A program made the position numbers and the translations under genes. A DNA stretch of 64,000 nt from Algorimicrobium hallyeonense (GTDB lineage Bacteria > Bacteroidota > Bacteroidia > Flavobacteriales > Flavobacteriaceae), in the NCBI RefSeq assembly GCF_042657385.1, contig NZ_JBHSLA010000004.1:247402-311401 (forward strand). Direction: 5' to 3'. Under the pieces are notes generated by a model, which had not been told where the DNA came from, ran no database searches, and saw only the letters and a list, made by a program, of their open reading frames with translations. Positions 51,437 to 61,895 of this stretch are shown here, one piece after another. The first letter of the stretch is position 1; each line of letters opens with the position of its first letter.

Positions 51437-52570
51437 ATGCGAAATATCATACTTTCAATTTTAGGAGTCTTACTTATATTAGGCTCTTTTTTTATTGCCA
51501 AACATTTAATAGACAGCAAAACAAAACCCAAACCGGTTATAGAAAAAGTTATAAAAACGGTCTACACAGACACCGTTAAAAACTCCACTATTCCTATTTT
51601 AATTCCCGCTAATGGCAGTTTAGTGGCCAAGCAGCGTGTGGAATTATATGCTGAAGTTCAAGGAATTTTTAAACCTGGAAGCAAACTATTTAAACCAGGC
51701 CAATACTATAAAAAAGGCGAAACACTCATTAAGATTGATGCATCTGAATACTATGCTAGTGTACAATCGGCAAAAAGTAACCTTTACAATACAATTGCAG
51801 CTATTATGCCTGATTTACGATTAGATTTCCCTAACATGTTTCAGAAATGGCAAACGTATTTAAATAGTTTCGATTTAAATAAAACCACCCCAAAACTTCC
51901 TGAAATGACATCAGATAAAGAAAATTATTTCATTACAGGCCGTGGTATTGTGTCCAATTATTACAATGTTAAAAATTTAGAACAGCGTTTAGCAAAGTAT
52001 AATATCTCAGCGCCCTTTAATGGTATTCTCACGGAAGCCCTAATTACGGAAGGTGCCTTAATTAGAATTGGACAAAAACTAGGTGAATATATTGATCCTA
52101 CCGTTTATGAAATGGAAATAGCTTTGAGTAAATCCTACGCCAGCCTTTTAAAGGTAAACGAAGACGTTGAATTACAAAACATAGAACATACCGAGCGTTA
52201 TAAAGGAAAAATTTCCAGAGTTAATGGAAGTATTGATGCAGCAACACAAACCATTACGGCGTATATTGAAGTGGAAAATGAACAACTTAAAGAAGGGATG
52301 TATCTAGAAGCAAGCTTGAATGCTAAAAAAGAGGAAATTGCCATAGAAATAAATAGAAACTTAATGTTAGATGGAAATCAGATTTTTATAGTTAAGGATA
52401 ACACCCTAGATATACTAAATGTTACACCTGTTTTCTTTTCGGAAACAACCGTTGTTTTAAAAAATGTTCCAAATGGTACCGTTATTTTAAACAAACCAGT
52501 TCCAGGTGCCTACGCCGGAATGCTTGTAAAGCCATTTACTGAAAATAAAACTTCAAGGGATAGCCAATAA
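51437..52570 (+). CDS. RND efflux periplasmic adaptor (HlyD/AcrA family)
   Basis: A 377-residue membrane-fusion protein that links the inner-membrane pump to the outer-membrane channel. An N-terminal membrane anchor (about 5-22), a lipoyl-like half (VELYAEVQGIF, GQYYKKGETLIKID), a helical hairpin (about 110-190), the second lipoyl half (YNISAPFNGILTEALITEGALI) and beta-barrel (SRVNGSIDAATQTITAYIEV) are visible in the usual order. It begins the three-gene efflux operon; the permease starts 3 bases after its stop. Confidence 0.93.
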   Translation: MRNIILSILGVLLILGSFFIAKHLIDSKTKPKPVIEKVIKTVYTDTVKNSTIPILIPANGSLVAKQRVELYAEVQGIFKPGSKLFKPGQYYKKGETLIKIDASEYYASVQSAKSNLYNTIAAIMPDLRLDFPNMFQKWQTYLNSFDLNKTTPKLPEMTSDKENYFITGRGIVSNYYNVKNLEQRLAKYNISAPFNGILTEALITEGALIRIGQKLGEYIDPTVYEMEIALSKSYASLLKVNEDVELQNIEHTERYKGKISRVNGSIDAATQTITAYIEVENEQLKEGMYLEASLNAKKEEIAIEINRNLMLDGNQIFIVKDNTLDILNVTPVFFSETTVVLKNVPNGTVILNKPVPGAYAGMLVKPFTENKTSRDSQ

Positions 52571-52573
52571 ATT

Positions 52574-55500
52574 ATGAGAAAAATAATTACGTATTTTATT
52601 CGGTATCATGTAGCTGTTAATGTCTTCATTATAGCTTTTTTTGCATTTGGTATATTAGGGATTATGTCTTTGAAATCGTCATTTTTCCCCCTTGTCGAAT
52701 CTAAAATAATCAACATAAACATTATCTATCCTGGCGCTTCGCCTCAAGAAATAGAGGAAGGTATTGTGCTGCAAATTGAAGATAATCTTAAAGGATTAAA
52801 AGGCATAGATCGCGTTACTTCCACCTCCAGAGAAAATAGTGGAACGATTACTGTTGAAATTGAAAAAGGTGAAAATATTGACTTCATGTTATTAGAAGTT
52901 AAAAACGCCGTGGATCGTGTACCTTCTTTTCCAACCGGCATGGAACCATTGGTTGTTTCGAAACAAGAAGCCATTCGGGAAACCATATCTTTTGCTTTAA
53001 GTGGAAATAATGTACCGTTAGTAACCTTAAAACAAATAGGGAGACAGGTTGAGAATGATTTACGAGCTATTGATGGTATTTCGCAAGTAACTGTTACTGG
53101 GTATCCAGAAGAAGAAATAGAAATTGCCGTAAATGAAAACAACCTATTAGCATATAATCTAACATTTTCCGATGTTGCAAAGGCAGTAGCTTCATCTAAT
53201 ATTCTAATTACTGGAGGAAATATAAAAACGGATGCCGAGGAGTATCTTATTCGCGCCAACAACCGTTCCTATTATGGCGACGAACTTTCAAACATTGTTG
53301 TAAAAGCAACACAAGATGGGAAAACGGTTCGCTTAAAGGACGTGGCAATTATAAGAGATCGTTTTTCGGAAACACCAAATGCTACTTTTTTCAATAAAAA
53401 TTTATCGGTAAATATTTCTGTAACTAGTACAAATAATGAAGATCTTATGTCTTCTGCCGAAAAAGTTAAGGTTTATATAGATGAGTACAATCAAAAACAT
53501 GAAAATGTCCGGTTAGACATCGTTAGAGATTTATCCATTACATTAAACCAACGAACCAAGCTTTTATCTGAAAACGCCATGATTGGTATGTTTTTAGTTT
53601 TAATTTTTCTGTCCTTATTTTTAAACACAAGATTGGCCTTTTGGGTGGCATTTGGACTCCCTCTTTCATTTTTAGGAATGTTCATTTTTGCGGGACAATT
53701 TGATGTTACTATAAACGTACTGTCACTTTTTGGAATGATTATCGTTATTGGTATTTTAGTTGATGATGCCATCGTAATTGCAGAAAACATTTATCAGCAT
53801 TACGAAAAAGGGAAAACACCAATCCAAGCAGCTATTGATGGAACCATGGAAGTTATACCTCCCGTTGTATCGGCTATTATAACCACAATCCTAGCTTTTT
53901 CATTATTTCTGTTTTTAGACAGTCGAATTGGTGAATTTTTCAGCGAAGTTGCCGTTGTCGTTATTTTAACATTAGTCGTTTCTTTAGTAGAGGCTTTAAT
54001 AATTCTACCCGCGCATTTAGCCCATTCTAAAGCCTTAAGAAAAGAAACTCCTCAAGAAAACCCTTCAAAAACAAAACAGTTTTTTGCCAAAATGCGTGGC
54101 ATCAATGCTTTCGGAGATCGAATCATGAGGTTTTTAAGAGACAAAGTCTATTCGCCAGCATTATCATTTGTTTTAAAATTTAAAATCTTGTCTTTAGGGA
54201 TTTTTGTGGCTCTTTTAGTTTTAACATTCGGCGCTATAGGTGGCGGTGTTATTGGTGTTACAATTTTCCCATCCATAGCAAGTGACCGTATCTCCATTGA
54301 ATTAGATATGCCCAACGGAACCAATGTAAAAATAACCGATTCTATTATTTCAATGATAGAAGAAAAGTCGTTTATAGTAAATAAAGAGTTCTCTGAAAAG
54401 TTTTTAAAAGATTCCGATAAAGAGCTTTTTGAAAATACCATACTAACCTTAAATAGTAGCTCCAGCGCACAATTGGTTATAAACATGTTACCTGGAGAAG
54501 AAAGGCCTGACGAAATCAACGCTTCCATGGTAGCAAATAGGCTACGTGAGTTAGTAGGTCCGGTAATTGGTACCGAACGATTGATTTATGGTTCTGGTGG
54601 AAATTTTGGTGGTAGTCCCGTTTCCGTAGCTCTACTAGGCAATAATATTGAGGAACTGAAAGCCGCTAAAGTGGAGTTAAAAAATATTTTAGAAGAAAAC
54701 CCTTTACTCAAAGATATTGAAGACAATGATCCTGCTGGTATTAAGGAAATTAGACTTGAGTTAAAAGAGACCGCCTATTTAATAGGTTTGGACCTTAGCA
54801 CAGTAATGGCACAAATTCGTGCTGGTTTTTTCGGTTCTCAAGTTCAACGTTTTCAAAGAGGTCAAGATGAGATTCGAGTATGGGTGCGTTATGATCGTCC
54901 CAATAGAGAATCTATCAACGATTTGGAGGATATGCGTATTGTAACGCCAACAGGCAGTCGTATTGCGTTAAAAGACATTGCAACCTATACTATTGTCCGT
55001 GGCGATGTTGCCATTAATCATTTAGATGGCAAACGAGAAATTAGAGTTTCGGCAGATTTAAAAGATCCAAGTACCAGTGTTACAGATATTCTTGATGAAA
55101 TTAAGAGAACAACCATTCCAGAGTTACAATCTAAATATCCAACAATTTCTGCTGCCTTTGAAGGACAAAATCGGGAGGCCCAAAAGTTATCTTCATCTAT
55201 TTCAAGTGCAGGAACTATCATTTTATTGCTTATTTATATTACCATTGCCTTTACTTTCAGAAGCTACAGTCAACCTTTATTATTGTTGCTATTAGTTCCA
55301 TTTAGTTTAACCGCCGTAGCTTGGGGACATTGGCTGTTAGGCTTTCCGGTAAACGTATTATCCTTATTAGGTATAATTGCACTAATTGGAATAATGGTGA
55401 ATGACGGGTTAGTTCTTATAGGCAAATTCAATACAAATTTAAAAAACGGCATGTCTTTCGATTTAGCCCTATCGGATGCTGGAAAGTCAAGGTTTAGAGC

Positions 55501-55771
55501 TATTTTCTTAACATCGGTAACTACCATAGCTGGTTTAGCACCTTTGTTATTAGAAAAAAGTAGACAAGCACAATTTTTGAAACCCATGGCAATATCAATT
55601 TCTTTCGGAATTGCCTATGCCACTATATTAACCTTATTAGTCTTACCCTTATTTCTATCATTTAATAATAGTATTAAGAAAAATGCTAAATGGTTATATT
55701 CTAATAAAGCCGTAACAAAAGAAGAAGTTGAACGCGCTATTAAAGAACAAAAAGAAGAAAATGAGCACTAA
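52574..55771 (+). CDS. RND efflux pump permease (AcrB/MMPL-like, HAE type)
   Basis: A 1065-residue proton-driven exporter with 12 membrane segments and two large periplasmic loops. The central transmembrane motif GILVDDAIVIAEN (about 392-404) holds the paired Asp residues of the proton relay; a second, related GIMVNDGLVLIGK segment lies in the second half. The substrate range cannot be read from the sequence. It overlaps the TolC gene by 11 bases. Confidence 0.95.
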   Translation: MRKIITYFIRYHVAVNVFIIAFFAFGILGIMSLKSSFFPLVESKIININIIYPGASPQEIEEGIVLQIEDNLKGLKGIDRVTSTSRENSGTITVEIEKGENIDFMLLEVKNAVDRVPSFPTGMEPLVVSKQEAIRETISFALSGNNVPLVTLKQIGRQVENDLRAIDGISQVTVTGYPEEEIEIAVNENNLLAYNLTFSDVAKAVASSNILITGGNIKTDAEEYLIRANNRSYYGDELSNIVVKATQDGKTVRLKDVAIIRDRFSETPNATFFNKNLSVNISVTSTNNEDLMSSAEKVKVYIDEYNQKHENVRLDIVRDLSITLNQRTKLLSENAMIGMFLVLIFLSLFLNTRLAFWVAFGLPLSFLGMFIFAGQFDVTINVLSLFGMIIVIGILVDDAIVIAENIYQHYEKGKTPIQAAIDGTMEVIPPVVSAIITTILAFSLFLFLDSRIGEFFSEVAVVVILTLVVSLVEALIILPAHLAHSKALRKETPQENPSKTKQFFAKMRGINAFGDRIMRFLRDKVYSPALSFVLKFKILSLGIFVALLVLTFGAIGGGVIGVTIFPSIASDRISIELDMPNGTNVKITDSIISMIEEKSFIVNKEFSEKFLKDSDKELFENTILTLNSSSSAQLVINMLPGEERPDEINASMVANRLRELVGPVIGTERLIYGSGGNFGGSPVSVALLGNNIEELKAAKVELKNILEENPLLKDIEDNDPAGIKEIRLELKETAYLIGLDLSTVMAQIRAGFFGSQVQRFQRGQDEIRVWVRYDRPNRESINDLEDMRIVTPTGSRIALKDIATYTIVRGDVAINHLDGKREIRVSADLKDPSTSVTDILDEIKRTTIPELQSKYPTISAAFEGQNREAQKLSSSISSAGTIILLLIYITIAFTFRSYSQPLLLLLLVPFSLTAVAWGHWLLGFPVNVLSLLGIIALIGIMVNDGLVLIGKFNTNLKNGMSFDLALSDAGKSRFRAIFLTSVTTIAGLAPLLLEKSRQAQFLKPMAISISFGIAYATILTLLVLPLFLSFNNSIKKNAKWLYSNKAVTKEEVERAIKEQKEENEH

Positions 55772-57077
55772 AAACGTCATAATATACAGTCTTTTATTAT
55801 TGTCATTACCATTGTTTTCGCAGAGGATTTTAAATCCAGAAGATGCTTTTTCCATGGCTTTAGAGCATAATTATGGTATAAAAATCACCAATAACTCGTT
55901 AGAAATTGCCGAAAATAATACCAGTATCTTAAATTCTGGATATCTACCAACTGTAACGGGTAATGCTGGCGCTACATATAATTTAGATAATACGGAAGCC
56001 CAATTTGCTAATGGGGAATCTACTATTTTAAATGGTGCAGAAAGCTCGCGTTATAATGCATCGGTTAATTTAAATTATGTTGTTTTTGATGGCATGGGAA
56101 GACAGTATAATTATAAACGTTTGAAAGAAGAATATTTTTTATCGCAACTAGAGGCAAGAGAAACTATTGAAAACGTCATCATTCAACTATTTACTATTTA
56201 TTACAATCTAGCTAAAACGTCAGAAAACACATTAGCTTTAGATCAAACTTTAAATATTTCAAAGGATAGATTATTAAGAGCGGAATATCAATTCGATTAT
56301 GGTCAAAACACGAAGCTAGGTGTTTTAAATGCACAAGTGGATATTAATAATGATAGTATAAATCTTATAAATATTAGACAACAATTAAAAAATACAAAAC
56401 GAGATTTAAATGTTGTAATCGGCAATCAAATTGCTGGGGACTTTGATGTTAAAACAGACCTTAAGTTTTTGTTAGATTTAGATAAGGATGAATTATTATC
56501 TAAAACAAAAGCAAATAATGTGGCGCTGTTGCAAGCAGAAAAAAATATTTCTATTGGCGAAATAGACATTAAAGCTCGAAAATCGCAATATTTACCTACA
56601 GTTGGATTAATTGGTTCCTATGGTTGGAATAAAAACAATAACAACGCAGCTTCTTTTGCAACAACAACTTTAAACACAGGTCTTTCAGGAGGTATTAATC
56701 TAGCTTGGGATTTATTTGATGGCGGAAGCACTATTACGCAAGTAAAAAACACCAAAATTAATTTAGACAATCAAAAATTGCAAAAAGAGCAACTAATCAT
56801 CACCATTGAACGCGATTTTTATAATGCTTGGGAGGATTATCAAAATAAGCTAGTTATTTTTAATGTCCAACAAGATAATATTATTACTTCCGAAAATAAT
56901 TTTAATCGAACTCAAGAAAAGTTTAAACTGGGACAAGCTACTTCTATTGAGTTTAGGCAAGCACAATTAAACCTTCGGAATGCGGAATTAAGCAGAAATC
57001 AAGCAAAATATGATGCCAAGCTTGCCGAACTAACCGTTTTACAAATAAGCGGAGACTTATTGAATGTTGAGTTTTAA
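55761..57077 (+). CDS. TolC family outer-membrane efflux channel
   Basis: A 438-residue outer-membrane factor: signal peptide (about 1-19, LLLLSLPLFSQ), then two outer-membrane-efflux repeats built of long helices with NxxxGY/STKLGV-type turns (LEIAENNTSILNSGYLPT, DYGQNTKLGVLNAQVD, KFKLGQATSIEFRQAQ). I take the ATG at 55761, which overlaps the permease end by 11 bases; an earlier in-frame start at 55728 would overlap much more and precede the signal peptide with a Lys-rich stretch. Confidence 0.94.
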   Translation: MSTKNVIIYSLLLLSLPLFSQRILNPEDAFSMALEHNYGIKITNNSLEIAENNTSILNSGYLPTVTGNAGATYNLDNTEAQFANGESTILNGAESSRYNASVNLNYVVFDGMGRQYNYKRLKEEYFLSQLEARETIENVIIQLFTIYYNLAKTSENTLALDQTLNISKDRLLRAEYQFDYGQNTKLGVLNAQVDINNDSINLINIRQQLKNTKRDLNVVIGNQIAGDFDVKTDLKFLLDLDKDELLSKTKANNVALLQAEKNISIGEIDIKARKSQYLPTVGLIGSYGWNKNNNNAASFATTTLNTGLSGGINLAWDLFDGGSTITQVKNTKINLDNQKLQKEQLIITIERDFYNAWEDYQNKLVIFNVQQDNIITSENNFNRTQEKFKLGQATSIEFRQAQLNLRNAELSRNQAKYDAKLAELTVLQISGDLLNVEF

Positions 57078-57175
57078 ATAACTTACAGTAACAATAGCTA
57101 CTTAAGTAATACTAGCCATGCCGTATTGATAAAAATCAATCAGGATAAACCGCATAAAACTCCTATAAGATTTTG

Positions 57176-57183
57176 TATATTTG
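57176..57183 (+). promoter_or_regulatory. -7 promoter element of isocitrate dehydrogenase
   Basis: TATATTTG, followed by CG, is an exact TAnnTTTG, 33 bases before the ATG. Confidence 0.5.
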
Positions 57184-57216
57184 CGCTGTTAAATAACGTA
57201 CCAAAACTAAAATATA

Positions 57217-59442
57217 ATGACAAACTCTTCTACTATAATTTACACAAAAACAGATGAAGCACCAGCATTAGCAACGGCATCTTTTTTACCAATTATAAAG
57301 GCCTTTGCAAAACCATCTGGAATTACTATAGAAACAAAAGATATATCTTTGGCTGCTAGAATTTTAGCAAATTTTCCGGATTTTTTAACAGAAGACCAAC
57401 GCGTTGACGATGCGCTTACCTTTTTAGGTGATTTAGTTAAAAGACCTGAAGCCAACATCATTAAATTACCAAATATTAGTGCCTCTGTTCCACAGTTAAA
57501 TAGTGCTATAAAAGAGCTTCAAGATAAAGGTTATAAATTACCTAATTACCCGGAAGAAGTAAAAAATGATCAAGATAAAGACGTAAAGAGTCGTTATGAT
57601 AAAATAAAAGGTAGTGCTGTAAACCCTATACTTCGCGAAGGTAACTCCGATCGTCGTGCGCCAAAGGCAGTAAAGAATTTTGCTAAAAAACATCCGCATT
57701 CTATGGGTGCTTGGAGTAAAGATTCAAAAACAAATGTTGCCACCATGAGTGAAGGTGATTTTGCACATAATGAAAAATCAGTAACCTTGGATGCGGCAAC
57801 CAGCGTCAAAATAATTCATACAGATTTAAGTGGTACTAAAACAATTCTAAAAAATGATTTCCCATTATTAAAAGGCGAAATTATTGATGGAACGGTTTTA
57901 AGCAAAAAAGCACTTTTAAACTTTTTAGAAACTGAAATTGAAGACGCTAAAGCAACCAACGTATTGTTTTCATTACATATGAAAGCGACTATGATGAAGG
58001 TGAGTGATCCAATTATTTTTGGTCATGCTGTACGTGTTTTCTTTAAGGATGTATTTGCCAAATATCAAGACGATTTCAATAAAATAGGAGTCGATGTTAA
58101 TAATGGTTTTGGAGATTTAATTCGTAACCTATCGGAATTACCAGATGCCAAACGAAAAGCTATTGAAGCTGATATTGAAGCAACTTTTAATAGTCGCCCA
58201 GATTTAGCCATGGTTAATAGCGATAAGGGTATTACCAATTTACATGTACCTAGTGATGTAATTATAGACGCATCCATGCCTGCTATGATTCGTACATCTG
58301 GAAAAATGTGGAATAAAAATGGCGAGCTTCAAGATACAAAAGCGGTAATTCCAGACAGTAGTTATGCAGGAATTTACTCGGCTACTATTGCTTTCTGTAA
58401 AGAACATGGCGCTTTTGATCCAACGACCATGGGAACCGTTCCAAATGTTGGGTTAATGGCTCAAAAAGCTGAAGAATACGGATCGCATGATAAAACATTC
58501 GAGATTGCTAGCAATGGTACAGTTACGGTTGTGGATTCAGATAATAAAGTTTTAATTGAGCACACCGTTGAAGCTGGAGATATATGGAGAATGTGTCAAG
58601 TAAAAGATGCTCCCATTCAGGACTGGGTTAAATTGGCTGTAAATCGTTCAAGAGCTTCGCAAACACCAGCCGTTTTTTGGTTAGACGATAAGCGCGCACA
58701 TGATGCAGAATTAATTAAAAAAGTAAATACCTATTTAAAAGATCATGATACATCTGGTTTAGATATCAGAATACTATCACCAATTGAAGCGACTAATTTT
58801 ACTTTAAAGCGTGTTAAAGCTGGAGAAGATACCATTTCAGTTTCTGGAAATGTATTACGTGATTATTTAACTGATTTATTTCCAATTTTAGAATTAGGAA
58901 CAAGTGCTAAAATGTTATCTATTGTACCATTAATGAATGGTGGCGGCTTATTTGAAACCGGTGCTGGTGGTTCTGCTCCAAAACATGTAGAACAATTACT
59001 AGAAGAAAATCATTTACGATGGGATTCTTTAGGTGAATTTTTAGCTCTAGCTGTTTCTTTAGAGCATTTATCTGAAGTTACTAAAAATCCAAAAGCACTC
59101 ATATTATCAGAAGCTTTGGATTTAGCAACGGAAAAACTTTTGGATAACAATCAGTCACCTTCTAGAAAAGTGGGCGAATTGGATAACAGAGGGAGCCATT
59201 TTTACCTGGCTAAATATTGGGCAGAAGCAATTGCAAACCAAGAAAAGGATATTTCAATGAAGAATACTTTTGGAGAAATAGCACTTTTGTTTAAGGCCGA
59301 AGAAAAAAACATTATTAACGAATTGAATAGTGTACAAGGAAAACAAGTCAGCATTGGTGGCTATTACGAACCAAATGATGATTTAACAAACAATATTATG
59401 CGCCCAAGTGAAACATTAAACAAAATATTACAAGCGTTATAA
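57217..59442 (+). CDS. NADP-dependent isocitrate dehydrogenase, monomeric type
   Basis: TCA-cycle enzyme that oxidatively decarboxylates isocitrate to 2-oxoglutarate. The 741-residue length and the substrate motif REGNSDRRAPKAVK (140-153) identify the monomeric class, unrelated in length to the 400-residue homodimeric form. SLHMKATMMKVSDPIIFGH and MNGGGLFETGAGGSAPKHV are further family blocks. It is a single-gene unit with its own promoter element and terminator. Confidence 0.96.
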   Translation: MTNSSTIIYTKTDEAPALATASFLPIIKAFAKPSGITIETKDISLAARILANFPDFLTEDQRVDDALTFLGDLVKRPEANIIKLPNISASVPQLNSAIKELQDKGYKLPNYPEEVKNDQDKDVKSRYDKIKGSAVNPILREGNSDRRAPKAVKNFAKKHPHSMGAWSKDSKTNVATMSEGDFAHNEKSVTLDAATSVKIIHTDLSGTKTILKNDFPLLKGEIIDGTVLSKKALLNFLETEIEDAKATNVLFSLHMKATMMKVSDPIIFGHAVRVFFKDVFAKYQDDFNKIGVDVNNGFGDLIRNLSELPDAKRKAIEADIEATFNSRPDLAMVNSDKGITNLHVPSDVIIDASMPAMIRTSGKMWNKNGELQDTKAVIPDSSYAGIYSATIAFCKEHGAFDPTTMGTVPNVGLMAQKAEEYGSHDKTFEIASNGTVTVVDSDNKVLIEHTVEAGDIWRMCQVKDAPIQDWVKLAVNRSRASQTPAVFWLDDKRAHDAELIKKVNTYLKDHDTSGLDIRILSPIEATNFTLKRVKAGEDTISVSGNVLRDYLTDLFPILELGTSAKMLSIVPLMNGGGLFETGAGGSAPKHVEQLLEENHLRWDSLGEFLALAVSLEHLSEVTKNPKALILSEALDLATEKLLDNNQSPSRKVGELDNRGSHFYLAKYWAEAIANQEKDISMKNTFGEIALLFKAEEKNIINELNSVQGKQVSIGGYYEPNDDLTNNIMRPSETLNKILQAL

Positions 59443-59460
59443 TATTTCCAAACTTTATGA

Positions 59461-59491
59461 AAAAAGCTCCTTTTTAAGGGGCTTTTTTTTA
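59461..59491 (+). terminator. Terminator of isocitrate dehydrogenase
   Basis: A 12-base stem (59461-59472 with 59476-59487, one G-U pair) ending in a T-run. Confidence 0.88.
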
Positions 59492-59515
59492 TACTTTTAA
59501 TAAAAATTGACGGTA

Positions 59516-61891
59516 ATGAACATACGTATATTCTGGTTAATTCTGATTTTTACATTCAGTATCAATTCTATTTGGTCTCAAAATAAATTCACTCTAAATG
59601 GTGTAATTTCAGATTCAGAAAGTAGCGAAACACTAATTGGTGTTAATATTTTAATTCCCGAACTAAAAACTGGAGCAACCACCAACGAATATGGCTTTTA
59701 CTCCATAACCCTTCCTGAAGGCACATATCGCGTTGTAATTAGTTATTTAGGTTATAGTGAGGTTTTGGAAACCATAACCCTTTCTGAAAATATCACTAAA
59801 AATTTCACATTAACAGAATCCGTAGAAAGCTTAAATGAAGTCATTATCACCGAAAATGTAGAAAAACTCAATATAAGAAAACCCCAAATGAGTTTAAACG
59901 CTATGTCAGCCGGAACCATTAAAGAAATTCCTGTTGTGTTTGGTGAAGCAGATGTTATAAAAGCTATCACCTTACTTCCAGGGGTTACTACAGCTGGCGA
60001 AGGTGCTTCAGGTTTTAATGTACGTGGTGGTGCCGCGGACCAAAACTTAATACTTTTAGATGAAGCAACCATTTACAACTCATCACATTTATTCGGGTTT
60101 TTCTCTGTTTTTAATCCAGATGCCATAAAAGACTTAAAACTTTACAAAGGTGGTATTCCGGCAAGGTATGGTGGACGCGTTTCTTCCGTATTAGACATCT
60201 ATCAAAAAGAAGGAAACAAAAATAAATTTCACATGAACGGTGGCATTGGTTTAATATCCAGTAGACTTTTAGCCGAAGGCCCAATTAATAAAGGAAAAGG
60301 TTCCTTTCTTTTAGGAGGTCGAGCTACGTATGCGCATTTGTTTTTACCCCTTTTTGATTTAGATAATAAAGCCTATTTCTACGATTTAAATACTAAAATT
60401 AGTTACAGATTGAACGATAATAATAACATCTATTTATCAGGATATTTTGGCCGTGATGTGTTGAGTTTTAGTGATAGTTTTGAAAACACGTATGGAAATA
60501 CAGTTTTAAACTTTAGATGGAATCACTTATTTTCTGATAAAATATTTTCAAATTTATCTTTAATCTATTCGGATTATTACTACGGGTTAGATCTAAATTT
60601 TATAGGATTTAACTGGGATTCTGGTATTCGCAATTTTAATGTGAAATATGATTTCAAACATTATCTGAATAATAATATAACACTCCAATATGGACTAAAC
60701 AGCATTTATCACAAATTTAATCCTGGAGAAATAAAACCATCATCAGAAGAATCGGGCATTAATCCAGATAAACTAATTGATAAATATGCTTTTGAAAATG
60801 CACTTTATTTAGATGTTGAGCAGAAATTATCCGAAAAGATTCAATTATCATACGGCTTGCGCTATAGTACATTTTTAAGACTAGGACAGGATGAATTAAA
60901 TATGTATGCCAATAATGAGCCGGTCGTTTTTAACCAAGAGTTACAAATTTACGAAAAAGCAGAACCTATAGGCATTGAAAAGTACAAACGTAGTAAAGTT
61001 TTAAAATCATTTGGCAATTTCGAGCCACGTTTAGCCATTGCTTATCAATTGCAAAATAATTCATCTATCAAAGCAAGTTACAACCGTTTAAGTCAATATT
61101 TGCATCTATTATCTAATACGAGTTCACCGACGCCATTAGATATTTGGACGCCTAGCGGTATGTACACCGACCCACAAATACTAGATCAAGTAGCCCTAGG
61201 TTATTTCAGAAATTTTAAGAACGATGTATTTTCACTTGAGCTAGAAACATTTTATAAAACAGTAAAAAACAGAATAGATTATATTGATGGTGCAGATTTA
61301 ATAGCGAATGATGCCATAGAACAAGTTATTTTAAATGGTGAAGCCAGAGCTTATGGCATGGAAATACTTTTCAGAAAAAATACCGGGCGTTTAAAAGGTT
61401 GGATTGCTTATACCTTATCAAAATCAGAACAAAGAACGCCTGGCAGAACTGAAAATGAACCAGGAATAAACAATGGCGCGTGGTATAAAACAGCCTATGA
61501 TAAAACGCATGACATTTCTATTACCGCTAGTTATGATTTTACACAGAAATGGCGATTTAATGCTAATTTCATACTTCAAACAGGTCAACCCGTAACCTAT
61601 CCCAATGCACAATATGAGTACAATGGCATTTCCATACCAAACTATGGCTTGCGTAATGAATTTCGATTACCATCCTATAACCGACTGGATTTATCTGCCA
61701 CTTACATACCAAAACCAGAAAAATCATCGGGTTGGCAAGCTGAATGGGTCTTCGGAATTTATAACGTTTATAATAGATATAATGCGGCTTCTATTACCTT
61801 TTCAGAAAATAGAGACACCGGTGTAAATGAAGCAACACGATTATCAATTTTTGGTATCGTTCCATCGGTTACTTATAATTTTAAATTTTAA
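59516..61891 (+). CDS. TonB-dependent receptor with N-terminal carboxypeptidase-regulatory-like domain
   Basis: A 791-residue outer-membrane importer. Signal peptide (about 1-21), a CarboxypepD_reg-like beta-sandwich (about 25-105, VISDSESSETLIGVNILIPE), a plug domain (about 120-230, with GFNVRGGAADQNLILLDEA and the YGGRVSSVLDI end) and a beta barrel to the C-terminal Phe (VTYNFKF). The ligand is unknown. The ATG at 59516 is used; a TTG at 59507 is in frame but less likely. The DUF4249 lipoprotein gene starts 4 bases after the stop. Confidence 0.94.
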   Translation: MNIRIFWLILIFTFSINSIWSQNKFTLNGVISDSESSETLIGVNILIPELKTGATTNEYGFYSITLPEGTYRVVISYLGYSEVLETITLSENITKNFTLTESVESLNEVIITENVEKLNIRKPQMSLNAMSAGTIKEIPVVFGEADVIKAITLLPGVTTAGEGASGFNVRGGAADQNLILLDEATIYNSSHLFGFFSVFNPDAIKDLKLYKGGIPARYGGRVSSVLDIYQKEGNKNKFHMNGGIGLISSRLLAEGPINKGKGSFLLGGRATYAHLFLPLFDLDNKAYFYDLNTKISYRLNDNNNIYLSGYFGRDVLSFSDSFENTYGNTVLNFRWNHLFSDKIFSNLSLIYSDYYYGLDLNFIGFNWDSGIRNFNVKYDFKHYLNNNITLQYGLNSIYHKFNPGEIKPSSEESGINPDKLIDKYAFENALYLDVEQKLSEKIQLSYGLRYSTFLRLGQDELNMYANNEPVVFNQELQIYEKAEPIGIEKYKRSKVLKSFGNFEPRLAIAYQLQNNSSIKASYNRLSQYLHLLSNTSSPTPLDIWTPSGMYTDPQILDQVALGYFRNFKNDVFSLELETFYKTVKNRIDYIDGADLIANDAIEQVILNGEARAYGMEILFRKNTGRLKGWIAYTLSKSEQRTPGRTENEPGINNGAWYKTAYDKTHDISITASYDFTQKWRFNANFILQTGQPVTYPNAQYEYNGISIPNYGLRNEFRLPSYNRLDLSATYIPKPEKSSGWQAEWVFGIYNVYNRYNAASITFSENRDTGVNEATRLSIFGIVPSVTYNFKF

Positions 61892-61895
61892 TTCT

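Noticed and set aside
51343..51579. 78-codon ORF overlapping the start of the RND adaptor in another frame
   Set aside because: It has low-complexity Asn/Lys/Tyr-rich composition typical of AT-rich shadow frames and runs into the well-supported adaptor gene.
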